This document shows positions 12,247-19,602 of a stretch of 20,617 nucleotides of DNA, piece by piece. The stretch's first letter is position 1, and the number at the start of each line of letters is the position of its first letter. The stretch covers positions 1-20,617 of the forward strand of contig CAMBEY010000018.1 in assembly GCA_945865705.1 (NCBI GenBank), read 5' to 3'. Below the pieces are notes generated by a model. The model made no database searches. It worked only from the letters and a program-made list of their open reading frames with translations, and had not been told where the DNA came from. The translations under genes and the position numbers were made by a program. Source of the DNA: Candidatus Sulfopaludibacter sp. SbA3 (GTDB lineage: Bacteria; Acidobacteriota; Terriglobia; 2-12-FULL-54-10).

Positions 12247-13707
12247 TTACTTCACCTTGAAGCCGGTGATCTTCAAGATTGCGCCGACGTTGGTTACACG
12301 ATGCTGCAGGCCGATATATGCAGTCGTGCCGGTAGCGTCGAAGAGAATGCCGGTTGTCTCCGAATCGGTGTCCTTGAGTGAGAGGATACGAATCATGCCG
12401 TCGCTCATCAGGTCGCGGTCGGCGCCGTCCGGCAGGGCCATCCAGATGTCATTGCCGCGGGGAATGTTGATGATGCCAAAAGCCATTTGGGTGGCTCCGT
12501 CTTCCTGAATCAGGAGAGCTCCTGTACTGGGTTGGAAGGCGAGGTTGTCAAAGTGGCTGGCCTCGGGATCACCCTGAATAAACCGCGTGGCATTCGGTCG
12601 TGAGCCACCATTGGGGGTGGGCTCATCCACCACGCAGAGGATCTCTCCGTAAATCGCCGCATCCTCCACCGCGCTGCCGGCCGTGTGTGTAGTGCGTCCC
12701 GTGTTGGCTACGCACACGCGGACGACCCCTTTGGAAAACGCGATGGGATCAAGCTCCAGATCCTCCGGGCGATAGTAGCCGGTGAGCTTCAGAGCGGTCT
12801 GCGCCGTGCGCAGAAGCACATTCTGGTTTGTGTCCGCATAAGTCAGCGAATCAATCGCCACCCAGACACCCTTGCCGATCTCCGTACCCTGACCGTAGTC
12901 CGTGTTGCCGCCGTTGGTCCCCAAGCGCATGCCGTAGATGGTGCCGGAGACGAACGGGGAGTTAGCCAGGCTGGTGATAGCCGGCGAGCCGGGAAACCAC
13001 GGTGTGGCGGGCACGAACTTGTAAATTCCGCCGCCGGGGTTGCCATTGCCGGGACGCAATTCATCGGCGTAGTACATGGTGCCGTTGGGCAGTATGCTTA
13101 TCCCTTCCCAGGACAACGAGCCAACCGCCTTGCGCTTAACGACCTTGGCTGGAACAGAGGTTGTGCCCACATTGCGGTTCGTAATGTTGACTGGTGAGCC
13201 AATCAGGCTGAGCGGATCAAGAATTTCGTAGAATCCACCCAGCACTCCCGCTTCTTCCGCCACAATGACAGTTCCCCACGGCGTGATGCGCACGGGATCG
13301 GAATCACTCAACCCAGTAACAATCGTGTTGACCGTTCCGTCGGATAACTTCACCATCTGGACAGCGGGATCACTTACGCCACTTTCAATCGCGACGATCA
13401 GATGAGTCGGGTTGGTATCATTTGGCCACAGAGCCATCATGTCATTGTTCGTTTGTGTTCCTGCGGTTACCAGCGATACCGACAGACCCTGGGCAACATC
13501 CACCGCATTCACGCTAGTCAGCGACGTGTAGGGGCCTACGGAGCTTTGTGCCAGTTCCTGCACAATACCGAATTGCTCCATAGTCTTCGCTTTCAATTGC
13601 CGCTCCACAAACTTTCCAAAATCACTATCCTGCGCAGCGGATGTTCCGGGCGATGCCAATGCGCCACACAGCACGGCCAGGCTCCACAACTTCTTCGAAT
13701 TCTTCAT
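12247..13707 (-). CDS. Secreted PhoX/DUF839-like beta-propeller protein
   Basis: 486 residues with a signal peptide (LWSLAVLCGALASPGTSAAQ). The body carries PhoX/DUF839 style motifs: VIVAEEAGVLGGFYEI, SWEGISILPNGTMYYADE, GGGIYKFVPA, YRPEDLELDP and DNLAFQPSTGALLIQEDG. These motifs surround the Fe/Ca-binding site in PhoX phosphatases. The length is shorter than many PhoX enzymes, and the arginine-cysteine motifs of true PhoX were not found, so phosphatase activity is unproven; a related secreted propeller protein is equally possible. Start ATG 13705-13707 has GAGGGG about 12 nt upstream, which is rather distant. It is convergent with the VWFA gene; a hairpin terminator lies at 12134-12176. Confidence 0.75.
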   Translation of the reverse strand: MKNSKKLWSLAVLCGALASPGTSAAQDSDFGKFVERQLKAKTMEQFGIVQELAQSSVGPYTSLTSVNAVDVAQGLSVSLVTAGTQTNNDMMALWPNDTNPTHLIVAIESGVSDPAVQMVKLSDGTVNTIVTGLSDSDPVRITPWGTVIVAEEAGVLGGFYEILDPLSLIGSPVNITNRNVGTTSVPAKVVKRKAVGSLSWEGISILPNGTMYYADELRPGNGNPGGGIYKFVPATPWFPGSPAITSLANSPFVSGTIYGMRLGTNGGNTDYGQGTEIGKGVWVAIDSLTYADTNQNVLLRTAQTALKLTGYYRPEDLELDPIAFSKGVVRVCVANTGRTTHTAGSAVEDAAIYGEILCVVDEPTPNGGSRPNATRFIQGDPEASHFDNLAFQPSTGALLIQEDGATQMAFGIINIPRGNDIWMALPDGADRDLMSDGMIRILSLKDTDSETTGILFDATGTTAYIGLQHRVTNVGAILKITGFKVK

Positions 13708-14027
13708 TTGATGAATTTTCCCCTCTAGAAATCGGATTTCGCATTCTGCGATGCGATGGCTCTCATTTGGACCATCCTGATTCTAGTAAGCGTGCGTTAT
13801 GGTCGAATGAATGATCCGTAACGGAATTATTAACCTTGCCGGGGGATTGTAATATTTCAAATCCCAGACGCTGACTCAGTTCCGGCACGCGGCCGTGCGC
13901 GAAACCGAACCGCGCTGGAACATTCCAGTTCGGCCAGCACGGCCGTCACCGATTGGTAACCTCGCAGGTAACTGGTTCCCCCGTCCAGGCATCCCATTGA
14001 CTGATAGAATAATTGTGGAGGGACATT
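13708..14027. other. Divergent intergenic region with several dyads
   Basis: About 320 bp separate the divergent PhoX-like and Gly/Pro-rich protein genes. I found no convincing gene. It holds a perfect dyad TCCGTAACGGA (13815-13825), a hairpin GCACG-CGGC-CGTGC (13885-13898), a dyad CTGGAA-CA-TTCCAG (13915-13928) flanked by pairing CCG and CGG, and a direct repeat GGTAAC-N6-GGTAAC (13955-13972). A TAGAAT (about 14005-14010) could be a -10 box for the plus-strand gene, but no -35 box at the right distance is evident. These are candidate regulatory sites only. Confidence 0.4.
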
Positions 14028-14912
14028 ATGCAAACCATTTCCCGGAAATACCAATCTTGGTCATTCACCCCGTTCGCGGTGGCAACGGCGTTGGCTTTGG
14101 TTGTCCTTGCGCCCGGCCTGGCCCAGGCTGACACCGAGTTTCAGGCGCGCAAGATGACGCGCACCGATGTCCCGCTGGGCAAGGGGCAATGCGACATCCG
14201 CCTGCGCGTGGATGGCGAAGTGGAAGTCAGCGTGCGGCAGGATCGCGTCAGCGTGCGCACCATCAACGGGCGCGACGCGCGCGACGAAGGCTCCGAGTGC
14301 AATGAGCCGCTACCGGCGCGGCTGGTGGAGGGGTTCAACTTCGAGAAGCTTGACGGCCGCGGCGAAATGCAGTTGATCGCCCCCCCCGACCGTCCGACCG
14401 GTTTCCGCGCCGTGGTGCGCGCACGCGATACGCAGGGCGGCGACGGCCGCTACCACTTCCGCCTGAGCTGGACGCTGGATGGCCGCGGCCCCGGCCAGCC
14501 CGGTGGATTCGGCGGCCCCGGCGGCCCGAATCGCGGGCGCGACGGCGGACGGTTCGGCGATGGCGGCCCGGGCAATCCGGAGCCGGAGAGCCGTACCATC
14601 GATGGCAATCGGCCCGGCTATGGCAACCAGCCCGGCTATGATCGAATGGATCGCAATATGCCCGCGCGCATGGGCATGGAGGAGGCGACCCGCATCTGCA
14701 CCGGCGCCGTCCGCGCCGCGATTGACCGCGACTACCGCTACTCGAACGCCGAAATTCAGCACGCCCGCCTCGACAATCGCCCCGGCCGCAATGACACCAT
14801 CATCGGCGACGCCACCGGCCGCCGCGGCTCGAGCGTCGAGGAGTTCATCTTCTCCTGCTCCGTCAACTTCGACAATGGCGCCGTCCGAACCGTGGACGTC
14901 CGCCGCCGCTAG
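14028..14912 (+). CDS. Secreted Gly/Pro-rich linker protein of unknown function
   Basis: 294 residues. The signal peptide is SFTPFAVATALALVVLAPGLAQA, and mature protein begins near DTEFQAR. An N-terminal beta-rich domain (about residues 30-150: CDIRLRVDGEVEVSVRQDRV and HFRLSWTLDGRG) is joined by a Gly/Pro/Asn/Arg-rich linker (PGQPGGFGGPGGPNRGRDGG, continuing to YGNQPGYDR, about 155-215) to a C-terminal domain (about 215-294: EEATRICTGAVRAAIDRDYR, SVEEFIFSCSVNFDNGAVRT) with two cysteines that could form a disulphide. I recognise no named family; the layout resembles secreted envelope proteins of Acidobacteriota. The start is ATG 14028, not the upstream TTG, because GGAGG (14017-14021) sits 6 nt before it. 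A strong hairpin follows at 14942-14974. Confidence 0.75.
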   Translation: MQTISRKYQSWSFTPFAVATALALVVLAPGLAQADTEFQARKMTRTDVPLGKGQCDIRLRVDGEVEVSVRQDRVSVRTINGRDARDEGSECNEPLPARLVEGFNFEKLDGRGEMQLIAPPDRPTGFRAVVRARDTQGGDGRYHFRLSWTLDGRGPGQPGGFGGPGGPNRGRDGGRFGDGGPGNPEPESRTIDGNRPGYGNQPGYDRMDRNMPARMGMEEATRICTGAVRAAIDRDYRYSNAEIQHARLDNRPGRNDTIIGDATGRRGSSVEEFIFSCSVNFDNGAVRTVDVRRR

Positions 14913-14941
14913 ACTGTGGATAGATCAGATCAACGAAATGA

Positions 14942-14974
14942 AAGCTCCCTGAGGGATGATTCCTCAGGGAGCTT
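14942..14974. terminator. Bidirectional hairpin terminator between convergent genes
   Basis: A perfect 13-bp stem, AAGCTCCCTGAGG (14942-14954) with CCTCAGGGAGCTT (14962-14974), closes a 7-nt loop. On the minus strand CTTTCATTTC follows, a modest T-run. On the plus strand only GTCATTT follows. It sits in the 98-bp gap between the Gly/Pro-rich gene and the amidohydrolase and probably serves both. Confidence 0.8.
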
Positions 14975-15010
14975 GTCATTTGCAGGCCAGTTGAGATGTA
15001 AGCAAACGCT

Positions 15011-16921
15011 CTACTCGCCGGCGCGCTGCTCGGTGAAGGTGTATTTCACCTGTGGACCGACGTTGGCCATTCCCAGTTCCTTGCCAAACTCTTCGCGCAG
15101 GATTACGATCTTGCCGCCCAGCACGGTCATCACGGGATAGACTGTTCCGAGCTGCTCGACTGGCACGGTCAGGTAGTCCTTGTTGAACACTGCCAAGTCG
15201 GCGAACTTGCCGACCTCGAGCGTGCCCAGCTCCTTCTCGCGCAGCACGAAGTGGGCAGCCCACACGGTGGACATCTTGAGCAATGTCTCGCGGTCAATGG
15301 CCTGCTCGGGCGCGACGATGATGCCGTTCTTGTTGCGGCGCGTGACCAATGCCGACGCGCCCAGATACGGCGGCTCGGCCTGCGGCTTGCGATAGTCGAG
15401 TCCTTCAACTTCGAGCGTGGTCATCACCCCAGCATCCAGCGCCTTGCGGATGGGCGAGATGTTGCTGGCCTTGTCCTCGCCGTAGAGCTTCAGATACGGG
15501 AAGCTGCGCGTCAGCGTGCCCGCGCCGCAACTGATCATGATGCCCAGCTTGGCCATGCGCGGCAGTTGCGCGGTGCGCGGATAGAAGCCGCAATGGTCGG
15601 CGCTCAACCTCATCGCGCGCACTTCGTTGAGCGAGATGTCCGGGTTGTCCTTCATCACCTGCTCCATGATGTCCATCACGTAGTCGAGCGGCTTGTCGCC
15701 GTAAAGGTGATTCACCACGTAGCGATAGCGCGCACGCAGCGCCGAGTAGATGGCCTTCCAGTAGGAATTGTCCGGCTTGAGGATGCAGTCCTCCTTGGCC
15801 TTGTCCTCGGGGGGCGCTTCGTAGGTGGTGCAGATCGCCGGCGGGCCGTTGTCGATGCCGCCCAGCGTCAGGCCGACGTTCCAGAAATATTTGCTTCCCA
15901 GACCCGCCCAGTCGCCCATACGCAGGAAGCAGCCAGGGATGTCCGTCTCCACCTGCTGGCAGAAGCGGTGCGAGAACGCCAGGCGCATGGGCATCCTGCC
16001 CTCACGCACCAGGCGCATGTAGGCCGGCATCTTGCGCAAACCCACGATGTGCGAGCTGAAGGTGGTGAAGCCGCCCGCCGGCGGATAGGTCAGGTGCTCG
16101 GCAATGACGCTGGCCAGCTCGTCCATGTGGGTGTCAAAGTAGCGGTCGGAGATGAGCGAGCGCCCGATGGTGGTCGAGATGGTGATGGCCGACTGCTCAT
16201 TGTCGTCGGTGGGCTCGACTTCGTAGAGGCGCAAAAAATCGTTGCGCGCCGCGGTATTCCACAGAAACGCCGGATGCGCGCCGATGAACACCGGAAGCTT
16301 GGGCGCGATGTCGTCAAGCTGCTTGCGATCCATGCCGTTCTTGATGAGGTAATCCGCGCCGATGCCGATGCCGGAGCCGTCCACTGGCAGATCTATCCAG
16401 GCCCACTGGCCGGGCATCGGCCGCGCCATCTGCTCCTTCACTACCAGCTCAATGCCCTTGGTGATCTCCTGAAAAGTTTTGCCCGTTACGGAGAACTGTT
16501 TGCGCACGCTTTCGATCTTTGCCGGATTGGCCTTGGCCCAATAATCCACCGCCGCATCGTGCAGATGCTGGTGCGTGTCGATTAGGCCGGGCACCACGGT
16601 GCGGCCCTTCAGATCAATCTTGCGCGTCTGCGGTCCGGCCAGGCGCAGGACTTCGTCGTTGCTGCCCAGCCGCTGGATTGTGTCGCCACGCACGGCAATG
16701 GCCTGCACCGTGCGTCCCAACGAATTTGATAGCGAATAGTCATCAACGGTAATCACCTTGCCGTTGTGCAGAATCATGTCGGGATAGTTCACCAGTTCCT
16801 CTACCACCTGCACGGTGCGCTGCGCGTGGACCGGTACGATAACCGCCGATAAAAACGCCACCATGCAGCACGTCATCAACACCATCCGCAAAAACGTCTC
16901 TTGCCAGAGAGAACGAAACAT
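15011..16921 (-). CDS. Exported amidohydrolase, YtcJ-like
   Basis: 636 residues. An N-terminal signal/anchor (RMVLMTCCMVAFLSAVIVPVHAQ) precedes an amidohydrolase-3/YtcJ-type enzyme. The N-terminal beta-sandwich part (PDMILHNGKVITVDD, VRGDTIQRLGSNDEVLRLAG) is followed by the metal-binding PGLIDTHQHLH with the HxH pair His117 and His119. Further conserved segments include MRLSADHCGFYPRTAQLPRM and the C-terminal LGTLEVGKFADLAVFNKDYL that closes the composite domain. These enzymes hydrolyse C-N or related bonds; the substrate cannot be read from sequence. The start is ATG 16921, chosen because AGGAG lies 5 nt upstream and a signal peptide follows; upstream codons in the same frame run through the promoter and look non-coding. 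It is convergent with the Gly/Pro-rich gene and divergent from the RHH gene. Confidence 0.85.
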   Translation of the reverse strand: MFRSLWQETFLRMVLMTCCMVAFLSAVIVPVHAQRTVQVVEELVNYPDMILHNGKVITVDDYSLSNSLGRTVQAIAVRGDTIQRLGSNDEVLRLAGPQTRKIDLKGRTVVPGLIDTHQHLHDAAVDYWAKANPAKIESVRKQFSVTGKTFQEITKGIELVVKEQMARPMPGQWAWIDLPVDGSGIGIGADYLIKNGMDRKQLDDIAPKLPVFIGAHPAFLWNTAARNDFLRLYEVEPTDDNEQSAITISTTIGRSLISDRYFDTHMDELASVIAEHLTYPPAGGFTTFSSHIVGLRKMPAYMRLVREGRMPMRLAFSHRFCQQVETDIPGCFLRMGDWAGLGSKYFWNVGLTLGGIDNGPPAICTTYEAPPEDKAKEDCILKPDNSYWKAIYSALRARYRYVVNHLYGDKPLDYVMDIMEQVMKDNPDISLNEVRAMRLSADHCGFYPRTAQLPRMAKLGIMISCGAGTLTRSFPYLKLYGEDKASNISPIRKALDAGVMTTLEVEGLDYRKPQAEPPYLGASALVTRRNKNGIIVAPEQAIDRETLLKMSTVWAAHFVLREKELGTLEVGKFADLAVFNKDYLTVPVEQLGTVYPVMTVLGGKIVILREEFGKELGMANVGPQVKYTFTEQRAGE

Positions 16922-16997
16922 AAAGACTCCTTTCACACTGTCAACCGATTCGGACCGGGCACAAGCGGGCGCATCCGCCCAATGGATTTCTGCGCAC

Positions 16998-17025
16998 ATT
17001 GTACTCCGATTGTGTTTCCGCACAA
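16998..17025 (-). promoter_or_regulatory. sigma70-type promoter of the amidohydrolase gene
   Basis: On the minus strand TTGTGC (17020-17025) and TACAAT (16998-17003) are separated by 16 bp. Transcription would begin near 16991, giving a leader of about 70 nt to the ATG at 16921. It lies within 100 bp of the divergent promoter region of the RHH gene. Confidence 0.6.
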
Positions 17026-17084
17026 GTATTAATAAGGACGGCGAGAATGATGGGGATGATGATTCATCGAATCGATGTTGCATT

Positions 17085-17115
17085 TGGTGCAAAGTGGTGC
17101 TCATTGGTGTAAAAT
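17085..17115 (+). promoter_or_regulatory. Three helically phased TGGTGY boxes overlapping a leaderless-type promoter
   Basis: TGGTGC (17085-17090), TGGTGC (17095-17100) and TGGTGT (17105-17110) recur at exactly 10-bp intervals, one DNA turn, just before the RHH gene. The last box runs into TAAAAT (17110-17115), a likely -10 box. Only 6 nt separate it from the ATG at 17122, so the transcript would be leaderless. This layout fits a short-repeat operator for a ribbon-helix-helix autorepressor. Confidence 0.55.
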
Positions 17116-17121
17116 TCGTGC

Positions 17122-17394
17122 ATGGTCACTCAGAACAAGAAAGCCGCCCAACAAGTTGTACGGCAAAGCGTTTCCCTGCCCGCTCCTGTCGCCCAGCGCG
17201 TGAAGGCACTCGCACAAAGCCGCAAGACCAGCACGAGCAAAGTTGTGACGGAATTGATTGAGACTGGACTGGAGTCAGCGGAGAACGAGCGCCGCCGATT
17301 CTTCGAACTGACGGACAAGCTGATCAAATCCACTGACCCTGCAGAGCAGAAGCTCACAGCGGAAGCTCTTGCCCGCATGACCTTTGGTTCCTAG
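17122..17394 (+). CDS. Ribbon-helix-helix DNA-binding protein, putative antitoxin
   Basis: 90 residues. A classic RHH domain occupies residues about 12-50: VRQSVSLPAPVAQRVKALAQ, then RKTSTSKVVTELIETGLES, that is a beta strand with alternating polar residues followed by two helices. The C-terminal part (residues 52-90, ENERRRFFELTDKLIK, then DPAEQKLTAEALARMTFG) is helical and charged and could wrap around a partner protein. RHH proteins of this size are often antitoxins or autorepressors. The stop TAG is directly followed by the ATG of the 80-residue gene, so the two form an operon. It has no Shine-Dalgarno; a -10-like TAAAAT 6 nt upstream suggests a leaderless transcript. Three phased boxes upstream could be its operator. 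Confidence 0.72.
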   Translation: MVTQNKKAAQQVVRQSVSLPAPVAQRVKALAQSRKTSTSKVVTELIETGLESAENERRRFFELTDKLIKSTDPAEQKLTAEALARMTFGS

Positions 17395-17637
17395 ATGCCT
17401 AAAATTCAGTGGACGGACCTGCCACCAGCACTGCGCGATCATCTATTTGATCGCCTGCGTGAGCGCAAGATCAGCCCTGAAGACCTATATCAATTGAAAT
17501 TGTGGCGGGAAACCGAACCAGATGCGCCCGAAGGGGATTGGTACAAAGATTTCGGCTCGTTCAAGATTTGCGGCCACGGGCGCTTCCCCAAGACCTTCCT
17601 ATTGCGCGGCCAACCCGCCAAAGGCACTCGCCTGTGA
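17395..17637 (+). CDS. 80-residue hypothetical partner of the RHH protein
   Basis: 80 residues: MPKIQWTDLPPALRDHLFDR, LRERKISPEDLYQLKLWRE, then TEPDAPEGDWYKDFGSFKIC and GHGRFPKTFLLRGQPAKGTR. I do not recognise a named family. It is compact and soluble, with an N-terminal helical half and a basic, Gly-rich, possibly beta C-terminal half, a composition common in small toxin-like or nucleic-acid-binding proteins. Its ATG directly abuts the RHH gene stop (TAGATG), giving tight translational coupling. From operon position I infer a toxin-antitoxin-like pair; a non-toxic effector is as likely. It ends 13 bp before the convergent IspH-like gene. Confidence 0.6.
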   Translation: MPKIQWTDLPPALRDHLFDRLRERKISPEDLYQLKLWRETEPDAPEGDWYKDFGSFKICGHGRFPKTFLLRGQPAKGTRL

Positions 17638-17659
17638 TCGACCTCGCTCATTAGGTCGA
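17638..17659. terminator. Hairpin between convergent RHH-partner and IspH-like genes
   Basis: TCGACCT (17638-17644) pairs with AGGTCGA (17653-17659) around an 8-nt loop. The stem sits at the joined 3' ends of the two convergent genes and overlaps the minus-strand stop codon (TAA, 17651-17653). No T-run follows on either strand, so it is a weak terminator or an mRNA 3'-end stabiliser. Confidence 0.35.
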
Positions 17660-18613
17660 GAACTGATGAAATCCGCGAATAGTTACGGCGACTTCGTCCA
17701 ACACGGTGCGGTGGACGTTGATGCCACCCAGGATGCTCACCTTGCTGTCGGCGGCAAACCATTCCGGCGAGAGTTGGGATTTGTTCTCGATGCGGTGTAC
17801 GGTGGCGCACTTGCCAGCGCCGGCGCGGCGGGCGGTTTCTTCGATCTCTTCTTCGAGATATCTAGCGACTTTGCCGATGTCCACCAGCACCACCACGTCG
17901 CTCTCCTCGGCGATCCGGCGCGCGGCGGGGACGCGGGCGAGTGAGTCGATGCAACTGGTATCCATCACGCGGACTTCGCGGAACGTGCTGACCAGCTCGG
18001 CGATGGCGTCCTTCGCCAGCGACATGTGCCACGTCGTTTGCAGGATCACGCCGATGCGGGTAACGCGCTTGAACGGGAGCTTCGCCACATCTTCGGGGCG
18101 ATGCGCGACGTGGACTTCCTTGTCGTAGAGTTGCGCCAGCCCGCGCAGGCGCGGCAGGCCGTGATACTCGGGCAGGCCGCAGAAGACCAATTGATAGCCT
18201 TCTTCAAGCAGCTTGCGCGCGGCGGTCTCTTGCGTGGTTACATAAGGACACGTGGTGTCCATCAGGACTTCGAGCTGCCCCGCACCCTGCCGCCGCGCGA
18301 TTTCTTCACGGGTTTGCGGAGAAGCCCCGCGCGTGCCCATCACGAACGGGACGTTGTCGGGCACATCCTGAATCTTGTCCACCAGCTTGGTGTCCGGCGC
18401 CATCTTCAGGTAGCGGCGGCGCAGCGTGTCCTGCGTCCGGTCGCGCTGTTCCTGCGTGGAGCCCGCAGGCAGGTGGAAGTAGACGTAGAGCGACTGGTCG
18501 GTCTGAAACTCAGCCGCCTTCTTGTCAGCCATTTGATTGGTGCGCGCGATGCCGTAGCACAGGCTGTCCTGCACTCCAGGCACTTTGCTCAAATCGACAA
18601 CCTCCACCTGCAT
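17651..18613 (-). CDS. IspH/LytB-like iron-sulfur protein with degenerate substrate pocket
   Basis: 320 residues, the length of IspH (the last enzyme of the MEP isoprenoid pathway). The IspH frame is recognisable: QDVPDNVPFVMGTRGASP, LMDTTCPYVTTQETAARKLL, VILQTTWHMSLAKDAIAEL, MDTSCIDSLARVPAARRIAE and a C-terminal LGGINVHRTVLDEV. The three cysteines expected to hold the 4Fe-4S cluster are present (Cys19, Cys122, Cys221). The substrate-binding residues of IspH are not: the SAHGVSP His is Arg in GTRGASP, the GHPEVEG His is Leu in GLPEYHG (its Glu is kept), and the SSNSN and TAGASAP motifs are replaced by GKVARYLEE and LGGINVHRT. It is therefore probably a paralogue with a different substrate, not the pathway enzyme. 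Start ATG 18611-18613 has GGAGG 5 nt upstream. Confidence 0.75.
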   Translation of the reverse strand: MQVEVVDLSKVPGVQDSLCYGIARTNQMADKKAAEFQTDQSLYVYFHLPAGSTQEQRDRTQDTLRRRYLKMAPDTKLVDKIQDVPDNVPFVMGTRGASPQTREEIARRQGAGQLEVLMDTTCPYVTTQETAARKLLEEGYQLVFCGLPEYHGLPRLRGLAQLYDKEVHVAHRPEDVAKLPFKRVTRIGVILQTTWHMSLAKDAIAELVSTFREVRVMDTSCIDSLARVPAARRIAEESDVVVLVDIGKVARYLEEEIEETARRAGAGKCATVHRIENKSQLSPEWFAADSKVSILGGINVHRTVLDEVAVTIRGFHQFST

Positions 18614-18658
18614 GGAAGCCTCCGCTCACCACCATTACTCTATGCCAGTTAATCAGAA

Positions 18659-19321
18659 CTAAGGTCGCCGGCCTCTTCCGTTATCTCTACCGGCACCACC
18701 CGCGTTGGGAGGGCCGTCAGGCACCGCTTGCGGCACATCGACTTCCTGCATACGGAGTGACTCCATTCCCTTGCGGCGGCCAATAATGCGGTAATCAAAG
18801 GTAGCCCCAGATGTGCCTCCGCCGTTTTCGCGAACTTCAAAAGTACCAGGAGTCTTCTGCGCGACATAGAGTCCATTGGAATCGGCGGTCGGAGTCACGT
18901 AAACATAGTAGTCCATGTTGGTGTTGATGGTCTGCGCAAATGTGGGGTCAATCGTAATGCGCGCGCGCCCATTTGTAAGTTGGCTTGCTCCGAAATCTTC
19001 AAACCAAACTTCGGGGCTCTCAACCGCGTACAGCGCTACCTTTTTCCCATTGTTTAATGGGACAACAGCGGCTTTGGCTCCACTGAGTTGATATGAGCCG
19101 GTACTGTCAATTTTGAATATCGCCGTACTGCCGGAGTAGGCAACAAAAATCGGGCCTTTCAACCCAGCCCCCAGCGTATAGTCATTGCGAACTTCCATGG
19201 TGGAAGTGTTGATGCTACTGTTGCGCCCGTAGATCGCGATGTTGTCATCGGAACTGGCTATTACGCCGTAGCCCGAAGTGCTGGTGCCCCATACGCCGGC
19301 GCGTGTGGAGGGCAGGGCGGA
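18659..19321 (-). pseudogene. 5'-truncated remnant of a repeat-rich surface or tail-like protein
   Basis: The open frame runs from 19321 to the stop at 18659 (about 220 codons), but the first ATG is at 19196-19198. Upstream of it the frame still encodes protein-like sequence: RAGVWGTSTSGYGVIASSDD and NIAIYGRNSSINTST. This GVWGTSTSGYGV pattern is typical of long repeat-rich surface or tail-fibre-like proteins, which normally have many such copies and a signal peptide; none is present here. The remaining C-terminal domain includes GPIFVAYSGSTAIFKIDSTG and DYYVYVTPTADSNGLYVAQK, ending in an Arg/Gly-rich tail (GGAGRDNGRGRRP). No start codon with a Shine-Dalgarno was seen before 19198. It is probably a fragment left after a rearrangement; a shorter expressed form from 19198 cannot be excluded. 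Confidence 0.6.
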
Positions 19322-19346
19322 TCAATTAATCCTGTCGGACGGGCTT

Positions 19347-19598
19347 CTAGCAATTTGAACCGGGAAGAGAATTCTTGTGCCAAGTCACGGTTCTCCCCAG
19401 CCCTTCTTCCAACGAAATCTTGGCGCTGTACCCAAACTCGCGTCTAGCGCGTGTTGTATCCATGCCGCGCCGAGGTTGCCCATTCGGATATGCACTATCC
19501 CCGCGAATCCGCCCCTGATATCCAGTGATCCCGGCAATAAGCGTGGCCAACTCGGCGATTCGTATCTCGCGGCCTGATGCTAAATTTACCTGCTCGTG
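19347..19598 (-). pseudogene. C-terminal remnant of a GDP-L-fucose-synthase-like epimerase/reductase
   Basis: About 83 codons with no start: HEQVNLASGREIRIAELATL, then IAGITGYQGRIRGDSAYPNG, QPRRGMDTTRARREFGYSAK and ISLEEGLGRTVTWHKN. This is the C-terminal domain of NAD-dependent sugar epimerases close to GDP-L-fucose synthase (compare the NIG/NLGSG, PDGTPRR and SLEEGL landmarks). The whole Rossmann domain is missing; the frame is closed upstream by a TGA at 19599-19601, just inside the end of the neighbouring epimerase gene. The first ATG-like codon for the 67-residue frame (19550) has no function in the parent protein. The fragment and the next gene share related SLEEGL ends, so a recombination or deletion between paralogues is a likely origin. 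It is not expected to be active. Confidence 0.65.
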
Positions 19599-19602
19599 TC
19601 AT

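Noticed and set aside
15251..16585. 444-codon plus-strand open frame opposite the amidohydrolase
   Set aside because: It is a His/Arg/Ala-rich shadow of the minus-strand amidohydrolase, which has a signal peptide, metal motif, promoter and Shine-Dalgarno.
16922..17104. N-terminal extension of the amidohydrolase up to 17104
   Set aside because: The extension runs through the promoter at 16998-17025 and the 5' leader; the ATG at 16921 has AGGAG and a signal peptide directly after it.
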